The notes under the pieces were generated by a model that had not been told where the DNA came from, did no database searches, and saw only the letters and a program-made list of their open reading frames with translations. 21,737 nucleotides of DNA from Oscillospiraceae bacterium (lineage in GTDB: Bacteria; Bacillota; Clostridia; Oscillospirales; Oscillospiraceae). Below are positions 12,784 to 20,369 of the stretch, in pieces. Each line of letters starts with the position of its first letter. The first letter of the stretch is position 1. Both the position numbers and the translations under genes were made by a program. The stretch covers positions 1 to 21,737 of the forward strand of contig JAEDNR010000027.1 of NCBI GenBank assembly GCA_016302405.1, written 5' to 3'.

Positions 12784-15579
12784 TCATTTCTTCCCTTTTT
12801 GGGCCTTGCGGATACGGAAGTGCCGTTTGACCATGTTGGGGAGGATGTACTTGAGCTTATCTTCGCAGTTTACCATGGTGGAGCATTCCGGGTGCTCCCG
12901 GTGCAGGTGGATGGCATCAAACTCGCACTGGACGGTGCACAGGCCGCAGCCGATGCACTTGTTGGGGTCCACCACGCTGGCGCCGCAGCCCAGGCAGCGG
13001 GAGGTCTCGGCCTTGACCTGCTCCTCGGTAAAGGTGCACTTGGCTTCATAGAAGGTGCCCACCTTGCTTTCGTCAACGCGGGGAGCCTGGCGGGGCGGCT
13101 TGTCGTAGGACTCCTGGGGCAGGACAATGTCGGTCTTGTCCAGCTCGATGAAGTCCCGGCGGTTCCGACCGATGGTCAGGCTGGCGTTGGGCCGGACGAA
13201 CCGGTGGAGGGACTCCGCGCCCTCGTGTCCGGCGGCAATGGCATCAATGGCGAACTTGGGGCCGGTGAACACATCGCCGCCTACGAAAATGTCGGGCTGG
13301 GCGGTCTGGTAGGTGAGCTTGTCCGCCTGGGGGCCGTTCCCCCGGCCCAGCTCCACGGCGCTGCCTTTCAGCAGATCGCCCCAGGCAATGGACTGGCCGA
13401 TGGACAGGAACACATGCTCGCAAGCAAGGGTCAGGGTGTCATTTTCGTCATAGCTGGGGGCGAAGCGGTGGTTTTCATCAAAAACTCGGGTGCACTTTTT
13501 CAGGACGATGCCTGTGACCCTGCCGTTTTCCGTGAGGACTTCCTTGGGGCCCCAGCCGCAGTTTACCGCAACGCCCCGTTCCTCGGCCTCGTGGACCTCT
13601 TCTCTGGAGGCAGGCATTTCCTCCCGGCTTTCCAGGCAGAACATGGACACTTCCTCCGCGCCGCAGAGCTTTGCCGAGCAGGCAACATCCACGGCCACAT
13701 TGCCGCCGCCGATGACCACGGCACGGCCCGCTACCCGGTAACTCTGGTTCTCCGCAACCTGGTGGAGGAAGTCCACGGCGGACAGTACGCCCTGGGCATC
13801 CTCTCCGGGGATATTGGCTTTCCGGCTCCCCTGGCAGCCGATGGCGAGATAAAAGGCCTTGTAGCCCTGGGCTCGCAGGTCATCCAGGGACACATCCTTA
13901 CCGACCTCCACGCCGCACCGGATTTCTACGCCCATCTGCCGCAGCACATCGATTTCCGCCTCGATGACCGCCCGGTCCAGCTTGTAGCTGGGGATGCCGT
14001 AGGTCAGCATGCCGCCGGGCTTTCCGTTCTTTTCAAAGATGGTGGGCTTGTAGCCCATCTCCGCCAGGAAGTAGGCGCAGCTGAGACCCGCGGGGCCCGC
14101 GCCCACAATGGCGATCTTCTCGTCAAAGCCGCCGGGCTGGACCTTGGGGGCCAGAATTTCCGGGATGTACCGGGTTTCGGCGTCCAGATCCTGCTGGGCG
14201 ATGAACTTCTTCACCTCGTCAATGGCCACTGCCTGATCCACGGTGCCCCGGGTGCAGGCATCCTCGCACCGGCGGTTGCAGATCCGTCCGCAGACCGCGG
14301 GGAAGGGATTCATCCGCTTGATGAGGGCAAGGGCCTCCCGGTATCGACCCTGGGCCGCCATTTTCAGGTAGCCCTGGACGGCAATGTGGGCGGGGCAGGC
14401 GGTCTTGCAGGGGGCGGTGCCGGTGGGATAGCAGTTGATCCGGTTCTTGTCCCGGTAGTCGATGTCCCACTTGTCCGGGCCCCAGGGGGTGTCGTCGGGC
14501 AGCTCGTGGCGGGGGTACTCCACCGGGCCGGAGGATTTGCACAGTTTCTGACCCAGCTTCACCGCTCCAGCGGGACAGACCTCCACGCACCGGCCGCAGG
14601 CCACGCAGTTTCCGGGCTCTACCTTGGCAACGTAGGCGGAGCGGGACATGTTGGGGGTGTTGAACAGCTGGGAGGTCCGCAGGGCGTTGCACACCTTCAC
14701 ATCGCAGTTGCAGATGGCGAAAATTTTCTTCTCGCCGTCAATGTTGGTGATCTGGTGGACGAAGCCCAGCTCCTCCGCCTTTTTGAAGATGGCAAGGGCC
14801 TCTTCCTTGGAGATGTACCGGCCGCCCTTCTGGGTCTGCACCACATAGTCGGCCATGTCGCCCACGGCAACGCACCAGTCCATGGGATCGTCGCCGCAGC
14901 CCTCCCCCATTTTGGCCCGGCTCAGGCGGCAGGAGCAGGGAGAGGCGGCGTACTTGCCCTCATACTTGTCCAGCCAGTGGGAGATGCGCTCAATGGGGAT
15001 GGCGGTCTGCTCGGCCTCAATGGCCTTTTCCACGGGGATGACGTGCATGCCGATGCCCGCCCCTCCGGGGGGCACCATGGGGGTGATCTTTTCCAGGGGC
15101 ATAAAGGTCATCCGCTCAAAGAAGGCGGTGACCTCCGGGTGGGCCTCGATATTGTCCAGGTTCATGTTGAAGAACTCGGCGCTGCCCGGGACGAACCGGG
15201 GCAGGAACCACCGCTTTTCGTGGTTGGGGTTGGGATTCTTGGGCTCTAAGTCCTCCCAGTTGTATTCCAGCAGGCCGATGAGGCTCATTTCCTCCAGCAG
15301 CTTCTGCAGTTCGGCGGCGCCCAGTCCGGTGAGCTTCAGAAGCTCCTGGAAGGTGTAGCCCCGGCGGACCTTCATTTTCAGGGCCACGTCCGCCATTTCA
15401 TCGGTGACCATCCCCGCCAGGCCCCAGTATTCCGGGTCATTGGGAGTGACCCCTCCCAGCTTGGCGGGCACCCGGTCGGTGATCTTGCGGCCCAGCTTCA
15501 GGATCTTCTCCCTGGGCTGGGTGTCCTTGGTGGTGATGGCAAAGGGCAGCTTGCTTTCGTCCAGCGGCATATTGCTCAT
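12784..15579 (-). CDS. Multi-domain FAD/NAD(P) and [4Fe-4S] oxidoreductase (glutamate synthase small-subunit-like)
   Basis: About 931 residues, cytoplasmic. Numbers count from a GTG at 15594. Residues 50-115 resemble a winged helix. 219-302 is a Cys-rich module (SPCSCRLSRAK, DWC, CNCDVKVC). 330-341 is a ferredoxin motif CVACGRCVEVCP. 396-447 is a GltD-type N-terminal Fe-S region (PCKTACPAHI, CGRICNRRCEDAC). 495-503 is the FAD-binding VGAGPAG, with GKPGGML, and 627-633 is the NAD(P) motif VIGGGNVA. A C-terminal Fe-S module carries CLGC (867-870) and CIGCGLCTVQC (880-890). Such proteins move electrons between NAD(P)H, flavin and ferredoxin or a partner enzyme; the substrate is unknown. The ATG at 15579 has GAGGG 7 nt upstream; the GTG at 15594 is also possible. 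It is followed at once by hypA. Confidence 0.88.
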   Translation of the reverse strand: MSNMPLDESKLPFAITTKDTQPREKILKLGRKITDRVPAKLGGVTPNDPEYWGLAGMVTDEMADVALKMKVRRGYTFQELLKLTGLGAAELQKLLEEMSLIGLLEYNWEDLEPKNPNPNHEKRWFLPRFVPGSAEFFNMNLDNIEAHPEVTAFFERMTFMPLEKITPMVPPGGAGIGMHVIPVEKAIEAEQTAIPIERISHWLDKYEGKYAASPCSCRLSRAKMGEGCGDDPMDWCVAVGDMADYVVQTQKGGRYISKEEALAIFKKAEELGFVHQITNIDGEKKIFAICNCDVKVCNALRTSQLFNTPNMSRSAYVAKVEPGNCVACGRCVEVCPAGAVKLGQKLCKSSGPVEYPRHELPDDTPWGPDKWDIDYRDKNRINCYPTGTAPCKTACPAHIAVQGYLKMAAQGRYREALALIKRMNPFPAVCGRICNRRCEDACTRGTVDQAVAIDEVKKFIAQQDLDAETRYIPEILAPKVQPGGFDEKIAIVGAGPAGLSCAYFLAEMGYKPTIFEKNGKPGGMLTYGIPSYKLDRAVIEAEIDVLRQMGVEIRCGVEVGKDVSLDDLRAQGYKAFYLAIGCQGSRKANIPGEDAQGVLSAVDFLHQVAENQSYRVAGRAVVIGGGNVAVDVACSAKLCGAEEVSMFCLESREEMPASREEVHEAEERGVAVNCGWGPKEVLTENGRVTGIVLKKCTRVFDENHRFAPSYDENDTLTLACEHVFLSIGQSIAWGDLLKGSAVELGRGNGPQADKLTYQTAQPDIFVGGDVFTGPKFAIDAIAAGHEGAESLHRFVRPNASLTIGRNRRDFIELDKTDIVLPQESYDKPPRQAPRVDESKVGTFYEAKCTFTEEQVKAETSRCLGCGASVVDPNKCIGCGLCTVQCEFDAIHLHREHPECSTMVNCEDKLKYILPNMVKRHFRIRKAQKGKK

Positions 15580-15653
15580 TGGCATTTCCCTCACTTTCTG
15601 CGCTTTCCCTCCGGTAAAGAGGAGGGCGCGTATTTTTTTATGGATACAAACAG

Positions 15654-16121
15654 ATAAATTGGAATTTATCGGCTTCGCCGAATTGACAATTGACAGTTGA
15701 CAATTATTGTGTCCCTACGGGACGATTTTGAAATAATTCCGAATGTGCATATCGGCTTTAGTCAGCTAAACGACAAATAGGAATTTGGCGAACCAACCGA
15801 AAAAGCATCGTAGGGGACGGGTTCCCGTCCCGCACCATACAAGTCTCTGAATTCCGGGGGACGGAAACCCGTCCCCTACGAATGGATGACGATAAATAGT
15901 CCGAAATTCGATGGAGATTCCCAGGTCAGTAGTGCGCTACTTTCTCGGAATGACTCGTTCTGACGGCCCGCCTAATTCCAATTTGTATACTTGCTGACTA
16001 AAACCGATAAGCATAATTCCGAATTGTTTTCGTTCAAATTCTTTTTATTTTAAATCATCCCGCAGGGATTCCTTAATTGTCAATTGTTCATTGTCAATTG
16101 TCAATTAAATTCCAATTTACG
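15654..16121. repeat. Nested inverted-repeat island (families T, B and A)
   Basis: Outer ends AAATTGGAATTTATC (15656-15670) and AAATTCCAATTTA (16107-16119). The next layer is family T arrays (15681-15705 and 16073-16106) with hairpins near 15712 and 16060. The next is TGCATATCGGCTTTAGTCAGC-like sequence (15747-15767) inverted at 15993-16013. Then come AATAGGAATTTGG and CCTAATTCCAATTT (15776 and 15971). The core is a family B unit with GTAG (15810) and CTAC (15876), beside a family A remnant (15901-15953). It fills the 665-bp gap between the oxidoreductase and gntR, which otherwise holds only the gntR promoter. Confidence 0.85.
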
Positions 16122-16183
16122 CGGCAATCCTCTATCAGTATCATTTTACCCGATTTCCGTCCCTGTGTAAAGCGGAACCCCTC

Positions 16184-16211
16184 TTGACATTTTTTCCAAA
16201 TATATTACAAT
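16184..16211 (+). promoter_or_regulatory. Sigma-A promoter of the GntR regulator gene
   Basis: TTGACA (16184-16189), a 16-bp spacer and TACAAT (16206-16211), about 50 bp before the start codon. Confidence 0.85.
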
Positions 16212-16225
16212 AAATTATATGGTCG

Positions 16226-16236
16226 TGGTCGGACCA
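16226..16236. promoter_or_regulatory. FadR-type operator, probably for autoregulation
   Basis: TGGTCGGACCA is a perfect TGGTC-N-GACCA dyad, the form bound by FadR-subfamily GntR regulators. It lies just after the expected transcription start and 24 bp ahead of the regulator's own start codon. Confidence 0.8.
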
Positions 16237-16259
16237 GAAATCAGTAAGGAGAGACACCT

Positions 16260-16988
16260 ATGTTCCAGAAAATCATAGCCCCGTCCATTCGGGAGTTGTT
16301 TATCCGACAGATTCAGGAGATGATTCTTTCCGGGGAGCTGCTGCCCGGGGATCGGATGCCCACGGAGCGGGAGCTGGCCGACGAGATGAACGTGAGCAAA
16401 ACCGTGGTCCACGAGGGGATCCGGGAGCTGTGCCGCATGGGCTTTCTGGATGTGGCCAGCCGCCAGGGGGTCACGGTGGCGGACTATGCCCAGACAGGGA
16501 ACGTGGAGACCCTGCTTGCCATCATGCGCTACCGGGGCGGCCACTTGGACCCCAAGACTGCCGAAAGCCTGCTGGCGGTGCGGCTGTATATTGAGGGCCC
16601 CGCTCTGCGGAAGCTGGCGGAAAACCACACGGCGGAGGATGTATTGCTGCTCCGGTCCTTGCGGGATGCTGCCGCCTGTGCCCCGGACCCGGAGGCCGTT
16701 GCGGACGCCTTTTTCCGTTATCACCGTACCGTGGCCTTTCTCAGCGGCAATACTCTGACGCCTCTGATTTTCAACGCCTTTTCTCCCATCAGCCGGATGG
16801 TTTGGGTGAATTATCTGCGCATTTTCGGGGTCGATGCCTGTCTGCGGCAGCTGGACGCCTTCACCGATGCGGTCGAGGAAGGAAACGGGGAGCGGGCCTA
16901 CGGGATGCTCTGGGAGGGGCTGGTGGAGTACGCCGCCCGGGCCGGGGTCCCCTTTGCCGAACGCCGGACGGAGTTAATGGACAGTTGA
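16260..16988 (+). CDS. FadR-subfamily GntR transcriptional regulator
   Basis: A 242-residue DNA-binding protein. The N-terminal winged helix-turn-helix (about 8-75) reads IQEMILSGELLPGDRMPTER, then ELADEMNVSKTVVHEGIREL, the classic GntR pattern. The C-terminal all-helical region (about 85-230) fits an FCD ligand-binding domain; AFFRYHRTV contains a His in the place of one FCD metal ligand. AAGGAG lies 9 nt upstream of the ATG. A TGGTC-N-GACCA operator sits between promoter and start, indicating autoregulation. The downstream aldehyde dehydrogenase is a plausible target, but a 395-bp repeat-filled gap separates them. The effector is unknown; FCD regulators commonly sense organic acids. The last codons and the TGA stop are provided by a family T repeat. 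Confidence 0.92.
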   Translation: MFQKIIAPSIRELFIRQIQEMILSGELLPGDRMPTERELADEMNVSKTVVHEGIRELCRMGFLDVASRQGVTVADYAQTGNVETLLAIMRYRGGHLDPKTAESLLAVRLYIEGPALRKLAENHTAEDVLLLRSLRDAAACAPDPEAVADAFFRYHRTVAFLSGNTLTPLIFNAFSPISRMVWVNYLRIFGVDACLRQLDAFTDAVEEGNGERAYGMLWEGLVEYAARAGVPFAERRTELMDS

Positions 16989-17110
16989 CAATTGCGGTTC
17001 CGATTCGCGGGGATTTATACAGTCGTGCGTGGGTGGACGCGGTACGCGGCAAGGGCTCCCGAACTGTAAGGAGCGCCCCCATAGGGGGAACAGAAACCGC
17101 GTTTCTTTAC
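16978..17110. repeat. Family T fragment and family C fragment after gntR
   Basis: TGGACAGTTGACAATT (from 16979) is a short family T array overlapping the gntR stop codon, followed by a degenerate hairpin and GGATTTA. Bases 17038-17060 (GCGGTACGCGGCAAGGGCTC region) and 17090-17110 match, inverted, the right part of the family C element at 6468-6510. Confidence 0.6.
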
Positions 17111-17155
17111 ACCGCGGAATTTCCGGTAGTCAGTGGCGGGAATTCGCCAAATTTC

Positions 17156-17322
17156 TAAGGCAACACCGCACAATTACGTCTGCGGATCTCAGCGGATCTT
17201 TTGCACCAGTTCTGCAGTTCCAAAAACGGGAAATACATACAGTATTCCCACGTTTTCGGAACTTTGAACTGGCACAAAATCTCTCGCTGAGATTCCTTGC
17301 CGAATTATGCGGTGTAGCCCTA
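17156..17322. repeat. 167-bp long palindromic repeat
   Basis: The left end TAAGGCAACACCGCACAATT and the right end AATTATGCGGTGTAGCCCTA are inverted copies. Pairing continues inward through GGATCTCAGCGGATCTTTTG with CAAAATCTCTCGCTGAGATT, and CCAGTTCTGCAGTTCC with GGAACTTTGAACTGG, to a centre near 17236. Close relatives are familiar from gut clostridial genomes. A reading frame across it is not credible. Confidence 0.85.
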
Positions 17323-17383
17323 ATTTATCTGTCTGCTGCAGAAATATCCATATTATAAAAACAACGGATTGGAGTGAGACACC

Positions 17384-18766
17384 GTGACAAAGGAAGAAAT
17401 CAGCTTACTGCTTGCAAAGCAGCGTTCCTTTTTTGAAACCGGGGCCACCATCCCGGTATCTTTCCGCCAGGCCCAGCTGGACAGGCTCTACGCCGCCGTC
17501 AAAAAGTATGAGCCTGACATCCACGCTGCCCTCCGGGAGGATCTGGGAAAGAGCGGCTATGAAAGCTTCATGTGCGAGACAGGGCTGGTGCTGTCGGAAA
17601 TTTCCTACATGCGCCGCCATGTGAGGCGGTTTTCCCGAGGGAAGACGGTGGTGACGCCCCTGGCCCAGTTCGCCTCCCACAGCTACCGCCAACCGGTGCC
17701 CCGGGGCAATGTGCTCATCATGAGCCCCTGGAACTACCCGTTCCTGCTGACCCTGGACCCGCTGGCCGACGCCATCGCCGCGGGCAATACGGCAATCGTC
17801 AAGCCCAGCGCCTACAGCCCTGCCACCAGCCGTGTTATGGAGACCTTAATTTCCGAGTGCTTTGAGCCGGAGTACGTGGCGGTGGTCACCGGGGGCCGGG
17901 AGGAAAACAGCGCCCTGCTGGACGGGAAATTTGACCTGGTGTTCTTCACCGGCAGTCAAGCGGTGGGCAGGGAGGTTCTGCGCCGGTGCGCGGAGCACCT
18001 GACCCCTGCCGTGCTGGAGCTGGGGGGCAAGAGCCCCTGCATTGTGGATAAGGACGCCGACATTGCCTTGGCGGCGAAGCGGATCGTCTTTGGAAAGTTT
18101 CTCAACTGCGGCCAGACCTGTGTGGCCCCGGACTATGTTCTCTGCCACAGCGCCGTCAAGGACGCCTTTGTGACGGAGGTGGTCCACCAGATCGAAAAGC
18201 AGTTCGGCGAGCGCCCCCTGGAAAACCCGGACTACGGAAAGATCATCAACGAAAAGCACTTTAACAGGCTCCGGGGGCTCATTGACCCGGCTAAGGTGGT
18301 CACGGGGGGCGAAACCGACCCGGCCCGCCTCCGTATCGCCCCAACGGTGATGGATCACGTCACCCGGGAAGACCCGGTGATGGGCCAGGAGATTTTCGGC
18401 CCCATATTGCCCATCCTGACCTTTGATGCGTTCTCCCAGGTGGTGGCGGCGCTGAAAAAGGCCGACAGGCCCCTGGCGCTGTATCTGTTCTCCCATGACC
18501 GGGAGCACATCCGCCGGGTAAACCGGGAGCTGTCCTTCGGCGGCGGGTGCATCAACGATGTGGTCATCCACCTGGCTACCAGCAATATGGGCTTCGGCGG
18601 TGTGGGAAAAAGCGGCATGGGGTCCTACCACGGGGAGGCAGGCTTCCGGGCCTTCTCCCATGAAAAGTCCATGGTGGACAAGAAGACCTGGCTGGACCTG
18701 CCCATGCGCTACCAGCCCTATCAAGGGAAGCTCTATGAAACGCTGCTGCACCTGTTTTTGAGATGA
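17384..18766 (+). CDS. NAD(P)-dependent aldehyde dehydrogenase, class 3-like
   Basis: A 460-residue aldehyde dehydrogenase that oxidises an aldehyde to the acid. It has the oxyanion-hole Asn in SPWNYPF (Asn117), the cofactor motif FFTGSQAVG (187-195), the catalytic base Glu212 in LELGGKSP, the nucleophile Cys246 in NCGQTC, and EIFGPILP. The short length and C-terminal FGGVGKSGMGSYHGEAGF fit the class 3 / fatty aldehyde group (YwdH-like). The start is a GTG with GGAG 9 nt upstream. It is downstream of, and co-directional with, the GntR regulator, which may control it. Fatty, aromatic or fermentation-derived aldehydes are all possible substrates. No clear terminator follows. Confidence 0.93.
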   Translation: MTKEEISLLLAKQRSFFETGATIPVSFRQAQLDRLYAAVKKYEPDIHAALREDLGKSGYESFMCETGLVLSEISYMRRHVRRFSRGKTVVTPLAQFASHSYRQPVPRGNVLIMSPWNYPFLLTLDPLADAIAAGNTAIVKPSAYSPATSRVMETLISECFEPEYVAVVTGGREENSALLDGKFDLVFFTGSQAVGREVLRRCAEHLTPAVLELGGKSPCIVDKDADIALAAKRIVFGKFLNCGQTCVAPDYVLCHSAVKDAFVTEVVHQIEKQFGERPLENPDYGKIINEKHFNRLRGLIDPAKVVTGGETDPARLRIAPTVMDHVTREDPVMGQEIFGPILPILTFDAFSQVVAALKKADRPLALYLFSHDREHIRRVNRELSFGGGCINDVVIHLATSNMGFGGVGKSGMGSYHGEAGFRAFSHEKSMVDKKTWLDLPMRYQPYQGKLYETLLHLFLR

Positions 18767-18808
18767 CAAATTGGCAAACAGGGTTTCGGATTAAATAAGC
18801 GGATCGTG

Positions 18809-19025
18809 AAATTGAGAATTTATCCGCTTCGCTTAAGTTGAAAGTTGAAAATTGAAAGTTGAAAGTTATGGTGTCGCTTCGCGACGATTAAACAACCATG
18901 CAAAATACGAAACACTTCATTTTTTCTTGGGAATGCGGATATTTCATTCGTTTTTTAAATGTCCCGTAGGGACTCCTTAACTTTCCACTTTCCACTTTCA
19001 ACTTTCAACTAAATTCCAATTTGTC
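18809..19025. repeat. Family T element with TTGAAAG arrays and AAATTG-type ends
   Basis: Ends AAATTGAGAATTTATC (18809) and AAATTCCAATTTGTC (19011-19025). The left array (18836-18868) is TTGAAAG-type with period 7, followed by hairpin GTCGC-TTC-GCGAC (18872-18884). The right array (18978-19010) is CTTTCAA- and CTTTCCA-type, preceded by GTCCC-GTA-GGGAC (18961-18973). The remainder of the 455-bp spacer holds only the sortase promoter and leader. Confidence 0.85.
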
Positions 19026-19107
19026 AGTGGGCTTACGAAGGACGATTGTCCAAACCAGGCGCAGCCCCTGGCTTGTCGGCGCAAGAAAGTCTTAAGACCC
19101 CGCCTGC

Positions 19108-19136
19108 TTGACAGAAACGAGGATGGGGGGTATAAT
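19108..19136 (+). promoter_or_regulatory. Consensus sigma-A promoter of the sortase gene
   Basis: TTGACA (19108-19113), a 17-bp spacer and TATAAT (19131-19136): a perfect match to consensus in sequence and spacing. Expected transcription start is near 19143, leaving a leader of about 80 nt. Confidence 0.93.
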
Positions 19137-19227
19137 AAAAAAACCCGTGAAGTGTGCCCGGGAAAGCACCGGCGGCTTCGCGGAACCCACAAAAATTCGT
19201 TTTTTCGGCGGCAGGGAGGGAATGCCT

Positions 19228-20058
19228 GTGAAGAAGTATTTGTATATCGCGCTCGTTATTATCCTGGCAGGAGCTTTTGCTGTCAGCGCGTTCTATCTGG
19301 GCAGCTATTTCCTGGAGGGGAAAAAGCAGGCGGACCGGTTTAATGAGCTGTCCCAGATGGTGGAGGACGCCCGGCAGAATGCCTCCGAGACCACCCAGAG
19401 CACCGAACCCTCCGCCTCCACGGCGGACAGCCAGACGGAGACGACGGAGACGACGGAGACGACGGAATCCTCCGAACCCAAGATCCTTCCCTGGTATCAG
19501 GAGGTCTACGATCTGAATCACGATATGGTGGGTTGGATCCGCATTGACGGCACCGTGGTGGACTACCCCGTGATGCAGACCTCCGTGGATAACCGGGACT
19601 ACTACCTGCGCCGGGACTTTGACGGCTCGGACGCCACCCGGGGCTGTATCTACGTCCGGGAGGAATGCGATGTCTTTACCCCCAGCGATAACGTGACCAT
19701 CTACGGCCACAAAATGCACGACGGCAGTATGTTCGCCGTGCTGCTGGACTACGCCGACAAGGCCGTGTGGGAGGACAACAGCCTGATTTCCTTTGACACC
19801 CTCTACGAGTACCATACCTACCAGATTTTTGCCGTGTTCAATACCACTGCTACCGTGGGCGAGGGCTTCAAGTACCACCGGATGGTAAATGCCGCGAACA
19901 AGGCGGAGTTTGACCAGTTCATCGCCACCTGCAAGGATCTGGCCTTCTACGACACCGGCATCACCCCCGTTTACGGCGATAAGATCATCTGCCTGTCCAC
20001 CTGCGACTACTCCCTGGAAAACGGGCGGTTTGTCGTTGCCGCCGTGCGTATAGCCTGA
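19228..20058 (+). CDS. srtB: Class B sortase
   Basis: A 276-residue membrane-anchored transpeptidase. An N-terminal helix (about 4-27) anchors it with the catalytic domain outside. A Ser/Thr/Glu linker (about 50-84) includes a TTETTETTE run encoded by a 9-bp DNA repeat (19438-19466). The catalytic domain (from PWYQEVYDLN, 88) has the His of IYGHKM (His161), the Cys of LSTCDY (Cys259) and the Arg of GRFVV (Arg267). The insertion between core strands and the DYPVMQ motif fit class B. The GTG at 19228 has GGGAGG 8 nt upstream; the ATG at 19222 is too close to it. An in-frame TTG at 19108 is the promoter -35 box and cannot be the start. No protein with a sorting signal is in the window, so the substrate lies elsewhere. 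It is monocistronic with its own terminator. Confidence 0.93.
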   Translation: MKKYLYIALVIILAGAFAVSAFYLGSYFLEGKKQADRFNELSQMVEDARQNASETTQSTEPSASTADSQTETTETTETTESSEPKILPWYQEVYDLNHDMVGWIRIDGTVVDYPVMQTSVDNRDYYLRRDFDGSDATRGCIYVREECDVFTPSDNVTIYGHKMHDGSMFAVLLDYADKAVWEDNSLISFDTLYEYHTYQIFAVFNTTATVGEGFKYHRMVNAANKAEFDQFIATCKDLAFYDTGITPVYGDKIICLSTCDYSLENGRFVVAAVRIA

Positions 20059-20064
20059 AAACCA

Positions 20065-20096
20065 GGGCTGTTTCACGATGGTGAAACAGCCCTTTC
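20065..20096 (+). terminator. Terminator of the sortase gene
   Basis: A perfect 12-bp stem (20065-20076 with 20081-20092), a GATG loop and a TTTCCT tail, 7 bp after the stop codon. Confidence 0.9.
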
Positions 20097-20108
20097 CTCT
20101 GGAAAGAG

Positions 20109-20275
20109 GTAAATTGGAATCTGTAGGGGCGTAGGGGAGGCGTTTCGCCTCCCGCAGCAAGCGGGGAAATCTCCCAAAAGCGCTGGGCGAAGCGGTAAAT
20201 AGGCTGCTATGCAAAGGGACGGGAAACCCGTCCCCTACGATGCTTTTACGCTTGGTCCGCCAAATTCCAATTTGC
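20109..20275. repeat. Family B (BIME-like) repeat copy 2 with AAATTGG-type ends
   Basis: The core 20131-20238 starts with GTAG and hairpin 20135-20142/20146-20153, and ends with hairpin 20216-20223/20227-20234 and CTAC. It is a near-identical reverse complement of 4056-4163. Outer flanks are TAAATTGGAATCTG and CAAATTCCAATTTG. It fills most of the 311-bp gap upstream of the SEDS gene promoter. Confidence 0.85.
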
Positions 20276-20309
20276 TGCGCTGCGCATCAGCACATTTACA
20301 ATTTATTTA

Positions 20310-20338
20310 TTTACTTTTCCCCGGAAAAATGATATAAT
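20310..20338 (+). promoter_or_regulatory. Promoter of the SEDS-family gene
   Basis: TTTACT (20310-20315), a 17-bp spacer and TATAAT (20333-20338), 32 bp upstream of the ATG. Confidence 0.75.
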
Positions 20339-20369
20339 ATCTCGAAAATTCCGAAAAAGGAGGGGGCAC

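Noticed and set aside
12712..15249. An 845-residue open frame opposite the Fe-S oxidoreductase
   Set aside because: It is antisense to a gene with many intact cofactor motifs; its His/Gly/Ala-rich product is typical of reverse-frame translation in GC-rich DNA.
17029..17358. A 109-residue open frame between gntR and the aldehyde dehydrogenase
   Set aside because: It runs through a family C fragment and the 167-bp palindrome, and has no ribosome site or homology I recognise.
19108..19227. The upstream TTG start for the sortase
   Set aside because: The TTG is the first triplet of the perfect -35 box, so it would not be on the transcript.
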